DNA of 49,273 nt, from contig JAISJJ010000141.1 in assembly GCA_031261585.1 (NCBI GenBank), positions 1 through 49,273 of the forward strand, in the 5' to 3' direction. This document shows positions 37,435-45,675 of this stretch, piece by piece. The first letter of the stretch is position 1. Each line of letters opens with the position of its first letter. Origin of the DNA: Oscillospiraceae bacterium (lineage in GTDB: Bacteria; Bacillota; Clostridia; Oscillospirales; Oscillospiraceae). The notes below the pieces were generated by a model, which saw nothing but the letters and a program-made list of their open reading frames with translations, searched no databases and was not told the DNA's origin. The position numbers were made by a program, and so were the translations under genes.

Positions 37435-38045
37435 TTAAGATTGAACATCTCACGAAAAAGTTCGGCGAACGCGTGCTGTTCGAGGACTTCGACCTCGATA
37501 TCGCGGACGGCGAGTTCGTGATATTCTCGGGCGTGTCGGGCAGCGGCAAGACGACGCTGCTGAACATGGTCGGCGCGCTCGAACCCGTCGCGTCGGGCAA
37601 GATTTTTGTGGACGGCACCGACGTGAGCGTGCGCCGCAACCAACTCCGCTACTTCTCGGAGACGGCGGGATTCCTGTTCCAGAACTTCGCGCTCATCGAG
37701 GACAAGACGGTAGCGGAAAACTTGAACATCGTGCGCAAAACCAACCGCTCTGGCGTGTCTGTCGACGACGCGCTCGCCCGCGTCGGTCTGTCCGACAAGC
37801 GCGATTCCAAGGTGTACACGCTCTCAGGCGGCGAACAGCAGCGCGCCGCGCTCGCCCGCCTGATGATAAAAAAGTGCAGGCTGATCCTCGCCGACGAGCC
37901 GACGGGTTCCCTCGACCGAGCAAACGCCGACGCGGTGATGGCGATTCTGCGCGAACTGAACGACAGCGGCAAGACCGTGATCGTCGTGACGCACGACGAG
38001 GGGATCAAACGCAGCGGCGGGCGAGTGGTGGAGATTGACAATTAA
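37431..38045 (+). CDS. ABC transporter ATP-binding protein, bacteriocin-export type
   Basis: [33 protein letters not shown] Walker [33 protein letters not shown]. Confidence 0.92.
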   Translation: MIKIEHLTKKFGERVLFEDFDLDIADGEFVIFSGVSGSGKTTLLNMVGALEPVASGKIFVDGTDVSVRRNQLRYFSETAGFLFQNFALIEDKTVAENLNIVRKTNRSGVSVDDALARVGLSDKRDSKVYTLSGGEQQRAALARLMIKKCRLILADEPTGSLDRANADAVMAILRELNDSGKTVIVVTHDEGIKRSGGRVVEIDN

Positions 38046-38430
38046 CAATGAACAATTAACAGTTGACGGGGGTTGGACGTGAGAGCGCGAGGACGAGGGA
38101 TTGGACGAGGGAACAAACCCCCGCCGTCTGCGGACGGCACCCCCTTTCCGAAAGGGGGCAAGGACGAGGGACGATGGACGGGGGCTCTCCCTCCGCCGAC
38201 TGCGGTCGGCACCTCCCTCCAAGAGGGAGGCTTTTTGGAACGCATCGTCCAAGCCTCCCTCATAGAGGGAGGTGCCGCCGAAAGGCGGCGGTGGGAGGTC
38301 ACGTAACCCCCGTCCAACCCCGCCCCCTTTCGGAAAGGGGGTGCCGCTCGCAAGCGGCGGGGGTTTGTCCCCCGTCCAACGTCCAAACCCCCGTTAACTG
38401 TTAATTGTTCATTGTTAATTGTTAATTGAC
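38034..38430. repeat. Composite palindromic element with heptamer inverted ends
   Basis: GACAATTAACAATGAACAATTAACAGTTGACGGGGG / CCCCCGTTAACTGTTAATTGTTCATTGTTAATTGTTAATTGAC; internal GCCGTC, GCCGAC, GCCGCC and GCCGCT stems. Confidence 0.88.
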
Positions 38431-38525
38431 TTTCGCCCTCACGGCGAATTTTTATCGCTTACGGCGTTATTGCGCAATGCCGCGCTGTGTGATATCATTG
38501 CGGTATCAACACAGGGAGGTGCCGT

Positions 38526-39773
38526 ATGAGCATTACAATTTCAGAGAATCTGAAAAAACTGCGCCGCGCGAGCGACTTGACGCAGGAGGAGCTTGCGGAG
38601 ATCATCGGCGTGTCGCCGCAAACGGTGTCCAAGTGGGAGCGTGGCGAGAATTTCCCCGACATCACGTTCCTGCCCGCGCTCGCGAACTATTTCGAGGTGA
38701 CGGTCGACGACCTGCTCGGCATGGCGGAGATTCGCGACGCAAAGCGCGTAGCGGACGCGGAAGCGCGGCACATGACGCTGTCGCTCGACCAAAAATTCGA
38801 TGAGATCACAGAGATGTGGCGCGAACTGGCGCGCGATATGCCGCACAACTACGAGGTGCAACTGCGTTACGCGACGCAGCTCGCGCAGGATCAGGTCGGG
38901 CAGTTCAGCTTCACCCCCGAGGATTACCTCGCGCGCAAGCAACCCGCGATAACAATCTTCGAGCATATCCTCGAAAAATGCACCGACGACGGGATTCGCA
39001 ACCGCGTGTACAGCCAACTGTCGACCATCTACAACAACTGCGGCGACGCGGAAAAGGCGTATGCCTATGCGGACAGACTGCCCGAATTTTTGCAGTGCCG
39101 CGAGAACCTGCGCATGAATATCGCGCAACTTGAAGCATCGCGGTATCAGAGCGGCGGTAGCGTGTTAAACGGTCTCGGTATCGACCCCGACGAGTTAAAA
39201 GACCTCGACGAGGACGCGAAGCGCGCGCTCGTGATGAAAAAGTTCCTCACACCGAGAGAGCGCGAGCCGATAGAGTACGACCCCGAGGTCGTCGAGGGCT
39301 TCCTCAACGAAATCCGCCAGCCGATGCGCCAGTACGCGAGCCATGCGGGTATCGCGCTACGCAACTTGGTCACGTTTAAAAGCATGTTCGGCGTTGATCG
39401 CGGCGGCGAGTACTTGGAAATGCTGAAAACGTCAATGGTAATCTCCGAGATTATGATGTGGGATGAGCCGCAGGACGCCGACCGCCACAGCGGTTCGTAC
39501 TTCAACCTCGCGCAGGAGTACATGAAAACAGACCATGCCGCCGCGCTCGACTACGCCGTAAAGGCGATTGAGGACATGGCGAAGTTTCCTCGCCTCGACA
39601 CGCAAATCGGTAGCGGCACCACAATCGACGAGGACGGTCACGTCGTGCGCACCGAGAGTGAGACGATTCGGGAGATGCACCTCCGCATGTTCGACGGCAA
39701 CGAGGTGTTCGACCCGATACGCAACGACCCGCGATTCGTCGCGGCGATGGCGAAACTGCGCGGCGAGGTGTAG
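38526..39773 (+). CDS. XRE-family HTH regulator with TPR-like C-terminal region (paralogue 3)
   Basis: ISENLKKLRRASDLTQEELAEIIGVSPQTVSKWERGENFPDITFLPALANYFEVTVDDLLG; C-terminus FDPIRNDPRFVAAMAKL. Confidence 0.9.
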   Translation: MSITISENLKKLRRASDLTQEELAEIIGVSPQTVSKWERGENFPDITFLPALANYFEVTVDDLLGMAEIRDAKRVADAEARHMTLSLDQKFDEITEMWRELARDMPHNYEVQLRYATQLAQDQVGQFSFTPEDYLARKQPAITIFEHILEKCTDDGIRNRVYSQLSTIYNNCGDAEKAYAYADRLPEFLQCRENLRMNIAQLEASRYQSGGSVLNGLGIDPDELKDLDEDAKRALVMKKFLTPREREPIEYDPEVVEGFLNEIRQPMRQYASHAGIALRNLVTFKSMFGVDRGGEYLEMLKTSMVISEIMMWDEPQDADRHSGSYFNLAQEYMKTDHAAALDYAVKAIEDMAKFPRLDTQIGSGTTIDEDGHVVRTESETIREMHLRMFDGNEVFDPIRNDPRFVAAMAKLRGEV

Positions 39774-39786
39774 GAGCGGCGAAACA

Positions 39787-39823
39787 GGACAGGGATTGCA
39801 ATTTCGTGTTGCAATCCCTGTCC
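39787..39823 (+). terminator. Intrinsic-type hairpin
   Basis: GGACAGGGATTGCAA-tttcgtg-TTGCAATCCCTGTCC, perfect 15-bp stem 14 bp after the HTH/TPR stop. Confidence 0.7.
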
Positions 39824-39930
39824 ATTTATGTTAAAATATCTGCGGTGCTGCCGCAACGACAGACGGTTTATCCCCGAGAGGGGGCGAAATACTTGTTGAA
39901 GCCCCCTTGATACAGAAAGGGGGTGACGAT

Positions 39931-40014
39931 ATGGTGACATGGGAACTGCTTTTCGCGTTTGTCATGATACTTATCGCTGTCGCGAAATTCTTTCGAGACG
40001 ACAACAAAAAGTAA
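39931..40014 (+). CDS. 27-aa hydrophobic peptide, candidate type I toxin (holin-like/TxpA-type)
   Basis: MVTWELLFAFVMILIAVAKFFRDDNKK; AAGGGGGTGA Shine-Dalgarno paired with upstream CCCCCTT (39902-39908 with 39917-39923). Confidence 0.75.
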   Translation: MVTWELLFAFVMILIAVAKFFRDDNKK

Positions 40015-40092
40015 CCGCCCTCTTCCACGATCGCGGTTACTTTTTGTAACTAATCACTCGGAGAGCTGACCGTTTGTCGGTAGCACCCTTAT
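40005..40092 (-). ncRNA. Candidate antisense RNA antitoxin
   Basis: Minus-strand TTGACA (40127-40122), 17 bp, TATAAT (40104-40099), start expected near 40092; ends at 14-bp hairpin CAAAAAGTAACCGC/GCGGTTACTTTTTG (40005-40046) overlapping the toxin 3' end. Confidence 0.7.
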
Positions 40093-40159
40093 GACCGCAT
40101 TATACCACCCCCGCGCCCGTTTGTCAAGCGGTAACAATACGAAATTGCGAGGTTACGCC

Positions 40160-40996
40160 ATGCCCACCACACAATCGACCACCGCCGAAAAATACAACAC
40201 ACTGCGCGAATCGCTCGCCGCGCTGCCGAACCTGCTCGTCGCGTTCTCGGGCGGCGTGGACTCGACGCTGCTGCTCATGACGGCGCGCGACGTGCTGGGC
40301 GACCGCGTGAGCGCGGTCACGGCGCGATCGTGTTCGTTCCCGAAGCGCGAACTGACTGCCGCACAGCAGTTTTGCGACGATTACGGTATCCGTCACTTCA
40401 CGGTGGAGAGCGAGGAACTCGACATCGACGGGTTCCGCGAGAACCCCGAAAACCGTTGCTATCTCTGCAAAACCGAGCTGTTCGAGAAGATTTGGGAACT
40501 CGCGCGCGAGAACAATATCGGACACATCGCCGAGGGCTCGAACACCGACGACGAGGGCGATTACCGCCCCGGTCTGATCGCCGTGCGCGAACAGGGCGTG
40601 CTGTCGCCGCTGCGCCACTCGGGGCTGTCAAAAGCCGAGATTCGCGAGCTGTCGCACGAGCGCGGACTGCCGACATGGGACAAACCGAGTTTCGCGTGTC
40701 TCGCGTCGCGCTTCCCGTACGGCGAGACGCTGTCGGAGGAGAAACTCACGCAGGTCGACCGCGCGGAGCAGTTCCTGCTCGACCTCGGACTGCGGCAGGT
40801 GCGCGTGCGTCACCACGGCGCGATCGCGCGCATTGAGACAGACGAGGCGGGGTTCGCGCTGCTGACCGCAGATACAGAGACGCGCGAAAACGTAACAAAA
40901 GCGTTGAAATCGTTCGGGTTTACATACGTCGCGCTCGATCTGCTGGGGTATAGGACAGGCGCGATGAATGAGCAGTTGACGGCGATTGACCGTTGA
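40160..40996 (+). CDS. larE: ATP-dependent sacrificial sulfur transferase LarE
   Basis: LLVAFSGGVDSTLLLMTARDVLG (PP-loop); NRCYLCKTELFEKI; AEGSNTDDEGDYRPG; PSFACLASRFPYGE. Confidence 0.92.
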   Translation: MPTTQSTTAEKYNTLRESLAALPNLLVAFSGGVDSTLLLMTARDVLGDRVSAVTARSCSFPKRELTAAQQFCDDYGIRHFTVESEELDIDGFRENPENRCYLCKTELFEKIWELARENNIGHIAEGSNTDDEGDYRPGLIAVREQGVLSPLRHSGLSKAEIRELSHERGLPTWDKPSFACLASRFPYGETLSEEKLTQVDRAEQFLLDLGLRQVRVRHHGAIARIETDEAGFALLTADTETRENVTKALKSFGFTYVALDLLGYRTGAMNEQLTAIDR

Positions 40997-41245
40997 TAAT
41001 TGAAAATTAACGAGATAGGACGGGAGTTGTGGCACAGTTGTAATCCCCGTCCTAAAATTGCCCATGATATTACCCGCGTTGACACGTTTGAGGGGTATAA
41101 AAGCGGCTTGCCGCTGTATGTGAAACAGCGGCATTAGCCATCAATCAAGAAAATATCATATATATTAAAAATTCGCTTGACTTTCTATTTGCGTTGTGGT
41201 AGTATAAAAAAATTGTTTATGTCGCGCGGGCGGGAGGTATGCAAA

Positions 41246-41461
41246 GTGACGATAAACTACAACAGGCTATGGAAACTTTTAATTGACAAGGGGTTAAATC
41301 GGACGGAACTAAAACGCCTTGCAAGGGTTAGTACGAACGCAATCGCAAAAATGGGCAAGAATGAACCAGTCGCGATGGAAACGCTGGCTAAAATATGCGC
41401 CGCCCTTGATTGCGGCGTTGACGATATAGTAGAAATGAAAACCGATAACGGGGGTAAATAA
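41246..41461 (+). CDS. Small XRE-family HTH protein, putative restriction-modification controller
   Basis: GTG start after GGGAGG; INYNRLWKLLIDKGLNRTELKRLARVSTNAIAKMGKNEPVAMETLAKICAALDCGVDDIVE; 3 bp before the methylase. Confidence 0.8.
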   Translation: MTINYNRLWKLLIDKGLNRTELKRLARVSTNAIAKMGKNEPVAMETLAKICAALDCGVDDIVEMKTDNGGK

Positions 41462-41464
41462 TCA

Positions 41465-42397
41465 ATGGCTATTCATAACAAATCGCATAACAATCATGCT
41501 TTAATGTCACTGAACAAAATGCGCAAAGATAATAGCACGAAACAAAAAAGCGCAAAAGACTTTGATAAATTTGGCGAAACAAAGATTTTAATTAGTATAA
41601 TGGATTGTTGCGACTTCTTAAAAGAATTGCCCGATGAATGCGTGCAAATGATTTGTATTGATCCCCCCTATAATCTTGAACTCACAGGTTGGGATATTTA
41701 TGAAAACTATATTGAATGGGCGGCAAAGTGGTTGGAAGAAGCGTATAGGGTTTTGTCAAAGAACGGAAATATGGTAATATTTGGAGGAACGCAATTTCGT
41801 GATGCGAAATCAGGTGACTTAATTGATATAATTCAATATGTTAGACGAAATACGAAATTTAAGCTGATTAATACAATCGTTTGGTATTACAAAAATGGTA
41901 TGTCTGCACACAGATACTTTGCTAATAGGCACGAGGAAGTAATTTGGTTGGCAAAGTCTAATGACTATTATTTTGATTTGGATTCCGTTAGAGTTCCGTA
42001 TTCAGAAGAAGATTTGAAGCTTGCATTAAAGGACAAACGACTGAATCCTGAAAATACAATGAAAGGTAAAAATCCTACTAATGTTTGGCAAATTGGTCGA
42101 CTAAATGGGAATAGCAATGAGCGCGTGGGACACCCGACACAAAAGCCCGTTGAGATTGTTGAACGCCTTATCAAAGCCCTTTCATGCCGAAGCTCGGTTG
42201 TTCTTGATTTTTTTGCAGGAAGCGGGACTGTCGGCAGAGTATGTATTGCCGAGGGTAGGCATTGCCTGTTGTGCGATAGTGATAAGTCTACACTTGATTA
42301 CTTTACAAAGCACATTGAACAGATGAGAAACTTAGGCAAAGATACAAGCCATATAGAGGTAGAAAGCATAAATGAGTTTTTCAAGGCTAATGTCTGA
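41465..42397 (+). CDS. Type II DNA adenine methyltransferase, M.RsrI-like
   Basis: QMICIDPPYNLELTGWDIYENYIEWAAKWLEEAYRVLSKNGNMVIFGGTQF; YKNGMSAHRYFANRHEEVIWLAK; RLNGNSNERVGHPTQKPVEIVERLIKAL; VVLDFFAGSGTVGRVC. Confidence 0.92.
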   Translation: MAIHNKSHNNHALMSLNKMRKDNSTKQKSAKDFDKFGETKILISIMDCCDFLKELPDECVQMICIDPPYNLELTGWDIYENYIEWAAKWLEEAYRVLSKNGNMVIFGGTQFRDAKSGDLIDIIQYVRRNTKFKLINTIVWYYKNGMSAHRYFANRHEEVIWLAKSNDYYFDLDSVRVPYSEEDLKLALKDKRLNPENTMKGKNPTNVWQIGRLNGNSNERVGHPTQKPVEIVERLIKALSCRSSVVLDFFAGSGTVGRVCIAEGRHCLLCDSDKSTLDYFTKHIEQMRNLGKDTSHIEVESINEFFKANV

Positions 42398-42434
42398 AAG
42401 AATATAATGTTATCGTAAGGAGCTAATTGGTGTT

Positions 42435-43274
42435 ATGAAAAAAAGACAATCAAATAGATTAACAGAACAACAAAAAGAGGGACAGGGACCTATTTCGATT
42501 TTTCACGCAGATGCCCAAGAGCACGATAAAGAAGTGAATAGTACTTCAATTATTGCTATGCAGCGACTTTATGCCAAATTTCCAATGCTGGCGTTCAGAT
42601 ACAGGAAAGACCTTCAAAAAAAAGAAATTAACGAATCTTTACAAAAGATTGATAAATACCTTGGGCAAACGCTTTTTGTCGAAAATGCCAGTATAAAGCC
42701 CGATGGCGGTATAATCGAAGTTAAAGATGATAATGGAAACTGGCGGGTGGTGTTGATTTCAGAAGCCAAGCACCAAGGGAAAGACATTGAGAATATTGCA
42801 AAAGGCATTCAAGTTGGTGTAAAAAGCAATCAAGATACAATGGTTGCCGGAAATGCTATTGAGAGGGCACACAAAAATATCAACGAAATAGCAAACTATA
42901 TGTTAGGCGAACGTCACTTCCCATATATATTATTTTTAGAAGGCTCAAATTTTTTAACGCAAAATGTTGATATTACGCGCCCTGACGGGAGAACTGTAAC
43001 ATTAGTCTATAATGCTGGTGGACTTAATCGGCTTGACAGGCTGACAGCTGCAAATTACGGTATGCCAATAAATACGAATCTATGTGAAAATAGATTTGTG
43101 CTATGTAATGGCGCAAGTGTCATGTTACAAGCCACGTCGATTTACACCAAGGGCGAGGGCGGGCATTGGAATTCCGAGGATATGACCGATATTATGCTTG
43201 AAGTTGCCCAAACTTCTCTAAAAGTGTTAGGAAAAGATCTTTTCGGGCAACTTAGTATGAACGCCGATACATAA
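42435..43274 (+). CDS. Type II restriction endonuclease, EcoRI family
   Basis: KKRQSNRLTEQQKEGQGPISIF; SIKPDGGIIEVKDDNGNWRVVLISEAKHQGKD; GNAIERAHKNINEIANYML; HFPYILFLEGSNFLTQNVDITRPDGRTV; NRLDRLTAANYGMPINTNLC. Confidence 0.93.
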   Translation: MKKRQSNRLTEQQKEGQGPISIFHADAQEHDKEVNSTSIIAMQRLYAKFPMLAFRYRKDLQKKEINESLQKIDKYLGQTLFVENASIKPDGGIIEVKDDNGNWRVVLISEAKHQGKDIENIAKGIQVGVKSNQDTMVAGNAIERAHKNINEIANYMLGERHFPYILFLEGSNFLTQNVDITRPDGRTVTLVYNAGGLNRLDRLTAANYGMPINTNLCENRFVLCNGASVMLQATSIYTKGEGGHWNSEDMTDIMLEVAQTSLKVLGKDLFGQLSMNADT

Positions 43275-43361
43275 ACAGCGGCAATTGTAATATTTTCGGT
43301 GTATTGCAAAGCAAAACAAGGTACTTTTTGTAGATTTAAGCGATAAATAAGCGAATTTTCA

Positions 43362-43416
43362 AACACACAAAAGCCAAAAAGCCTTGTAAATACGGGATTT
43401 TCGGCTTTTGTGTGTT
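43362..43416 (+). terminator. Terminator-like inverted repeat downstream of the endonuclease gene
   Basis: AACACACAAAAGCC (43362-43375) / GGCTTTTGTGTGTT (43403-43416), perfect 14-bp arms. Confidence 0.65.
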
Positions 43417-43614
43417 AGGGGGCTTTGGACGTTTTTCTGTGATTCACAGCACCTGCGCCAATCCCACCGCTTCTCCCCCGCGTACGGCCATACCTCGTCA
43501 CCACAGCCTTGAACCCCTCCATATCACGCACCACGTCGTAAAACGCACTGTTGAGATAGCCGAGTTCTCGCGCTATCGCGTTTTGCGGCGAGCCGCTTGT
43601 GATGTTCATCTGTT

Positions 43615-43774
43615 ACGTAGGGACGGACGACCCCGTCCGTCCTGTATTCTGCATAACCATACAAGGACGGACAGGGTCGTCCGTCCCTACGCACGAGACC
43701 GCGACGCGAATCAAACGCAACCCTCGTCCAAACCCTCGTAACTGTTAACTGTTAATTGTTAACTGTTAATTGAC
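43615..43774. repeat. Repeat element: GTAGGGACGGACGACCCCGTCCGTCC inverted pair plus heptamer array
   Basis: GTAGGGACGGACGAC...GTCGTCCGTCCCTAC arms; TAACTGTTAACTGTTAATTGTTAACTGTTAATTGACC at 43739-43774. Confidence 0.8.
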
Positions 43775-44963
43775 CAACCGCCGCGTCGAACCTCGGGTCT
43801 CCGCGCAACGGGTCGAACTGCGGATTTTCCGCGTACATGCGCGCGATTGCACCGATGTCTACAACGCTGAAATGCGCGCCCGTGCCGTCGTTCTGCCGCT
43901 CGTGAGTGGCGAGCGTGTACTGCACCGCACGCTCTAAGTAGCCGATTGCGCGCTCCGCATCGAACGGTGCGAGGTACCGCGCGCAGTCCTCGCAGTGGTG
44001 GAGTTGCGCGGCGATATCGCCGTCCTCGATCATGCGCACGATAACCGCGCGCGTCTCGGGGTCGAGGTCGGGATTGTCCTCGGGCGCGCCCGTACTCGGC
44101 ACGAACCGACTGAACGGCAGCAGCTTTTCGCGCAGTTCGAGCATCGCGACGGTCTCGTCGCGGTCGAGCGTGCCGCGCCGCAATTTCTCCTGCAACACGA
44201 TGCGAATACTCTCCTGCAAATACCCCGTGAAACCGGGGACAAACTGCCGCAATCGCTCGAACTGCGCGTCGGGCAGACCGCCGTTCTCGTAATTCGCGCT
44301 CGCGTAGTTGTTGAGCAGCCGCAGCAGCAGACCCTCGCAACTCTCGGACATATGCGGCAACTCCTCCGCCGCCGCTACCAGCTTGTCGAGGTCGCCGAGC
44401 GTACCGTACACGTCCGCGCGGCGCGACAACGCCGTGTACCGCGTCGCGCTGTCCGTACAGTTCGCGAGCACCTTGTCCAACACATCGATTGCGTCGTTCA
44501 GCCGCTCTGTTTTGCGCATGTCGGACGTCAGACGCGCCGCGTACTCGATTTGCAGCTCGTAATGCGTCGGAAACTCGCGGATGATGTCGCGGTACATGCC
44601 GTACAACCGCTCGTTGAACTCCGCCATGTCCGCGTCCGCCGTTTCGTCGAGCTGTGTGATGGCTATCGGGTTCGGATTCGAGCTCATGCGCGCGAACTGC
44701 TCCTGAAACATGTCGGTGACGCGCTGCTGAAAGTCCGCGATGCGCTGTTCGTCGCGGAAACGCTCCATGCCGATAAGCTCGTCGACCGTGACGGCGAAAC
44801 AGTTCGCGAGCGCGGGCAGCATATCCATGTCGGGGTAGCACGCGCCCAACTCCCACCGCGACACCGACTGCGGCGACACGTCGAGAATCTCCGCAAGCCG
44901 CTCCTGCGTCATCTCGCGCTCCCGACGCAGCCGTTTGATGTTCTCCGCAATGCCGATTTTCAT
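43752..44963 (-). CDS. XRE-family HTH regulator with TPR-like C-terminal region (paralogue 4)
   Basis: MKIGIAENIKRLRREREMTQERLAEILDVSPQSVSRWELGACYPDMDMLPALANCFAVTVDELIG; C-terminal GQLTVNN encoded by the heptamer array. Confidence 0.9.
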   Translation of the reverse strand: MKIGIAENIKRLRREREMTQERLAEILDVSPQSVSRWELGACYPDMDMLPALANCFAVTVDELIGMERFRDEQRIADFQQRVTDMFQEQFARMSSNPNPIAITQLDETADADMAEFNERLYGMYRDIIREFPTHYELQIEYAARLTSDMRKTERLNDAIDVLDKVLANCTDSATRYTALSRRADVYGTLGDLDKLVAAAEELPHMSESCEGLLLRLLNNYASANYENGGLPDAQFERLRQFVPGFTGYLQESIRIVLQEKLRRGTLDRDETVAMLELREKLLPFSRFVPSTGAPEDNPDLDPETRAVIVRMIEDGDIAAQLHHCEDCARYLAPFDAERAIGYLERAVQYTLATHERQNDGTGAHFSVVDIGAIARMYAENPQFDPLRGDPRFDAAVGQLTVNN

Positions 44964-45100
44964 CGTCTCCCGCCTTTCGTGATGTGATAACGGCATTATA
45001 TCACACCGAGCAGGATTTTCAAGCGCGCGAAACGAGAGATTTATTCACGCAGGACGTGAGGGGTAAAGGCGGCGGCGCGAGAAATGTGTTGATAATTTGG

Positions 45101-45128
45101 TTGACAAAGACATAGAATATGATATAAT
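45101..45128 (+). promoter_or_regulatory. Consensus sigma-A promoter
   Basis: TTGACA (45101-45106), 16-bp spacer, TATAAT (45123-45128), 7 bp before ATG 45136. Confidence 0.7.
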
Positions 45129-45135
45129 CAAGTGC

Positions 45136-45675
45136 ATGAAGATTCCGTCAGAGTATTATTCTCAGGGAGGTATTCCTCCCGATGTTCTCGACACCGTCGG
45201 TAGGGTAATCGCCGAATTCGAGAGGGAATACACCCTTAATCTGAATGATGTTGTCGCTGAGAGCATGGGTTCGGAGAATCAAGGTGTTGTGTTTCAGTAC
45301 CGCCCGCTGAACAAATCGGGGGCAACAGACCCGAGAGTGTACATCAACACAGATTACAATTTTGACAATTTGAGGTTTGCGTTGAAACGAAACTTTGAGG
45401 GTGGAGTCCTTTCCGAACGCACAATCGACGAACTCGTTCGACACGAATTGGCACACGCCTTGACGTTTCAAGGCGTTCCGTTAAACCGCCTTAATGCATT
45501 CAACGCGGAGTTAAACGAGGAGTTTGTGCGTGGTGTGTCCTTGTATTCCGACAGACTGCGTGATGGGGCGGAAGCAATCGCCGAGGCTTTCACTAAGTTG
45601 GAGCGCGGAGAATCCGTTCCCGAAGAGGCAAAACTGCTTGTAGAGCGGTTAATCTATCGTTGGAGGAAAAAATAA
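45136..45675 (+). CDS. HExxH zincin-like protein, possibly prophage-derived
   Basis: TIDELVRHELAHALTFQG (HELAH) with helical surroundings; TAATG overlap with the next ORF. Confidence 0.65.
   Translation: MKIPSEYYSQGGIPPDVLDTVGRVIAEFEREYTLNLNDVVAESMGSENQGVVFQYRPLNKSGATDPRVYINTDYNFDNLRFALKRNFEGGVLSERTIDELVRHELAHALTFQGVPLNRLNAFNAELNEEFVRGVSLYSDRLRDGAEAIAEAFTKLERGESVPEEAKLLVERLIYRWRKK

Noticed and set aside
43415-43609. 64-aa minus-strand ORF (MNITSGSPQNAIARELGYLNSAFYDVV...)
   Set aside because: Overlaps the terminator-like repeat, has no clear RBS or family; may be a gene remnant but is not supportable.
5003-45219. Possible avoidance of GAATTC because of the EcoRI-like system
   Set aside because: GAATTC occurs at least at 5003, 43169 and 45214; any depletion needs a genome-wide count.
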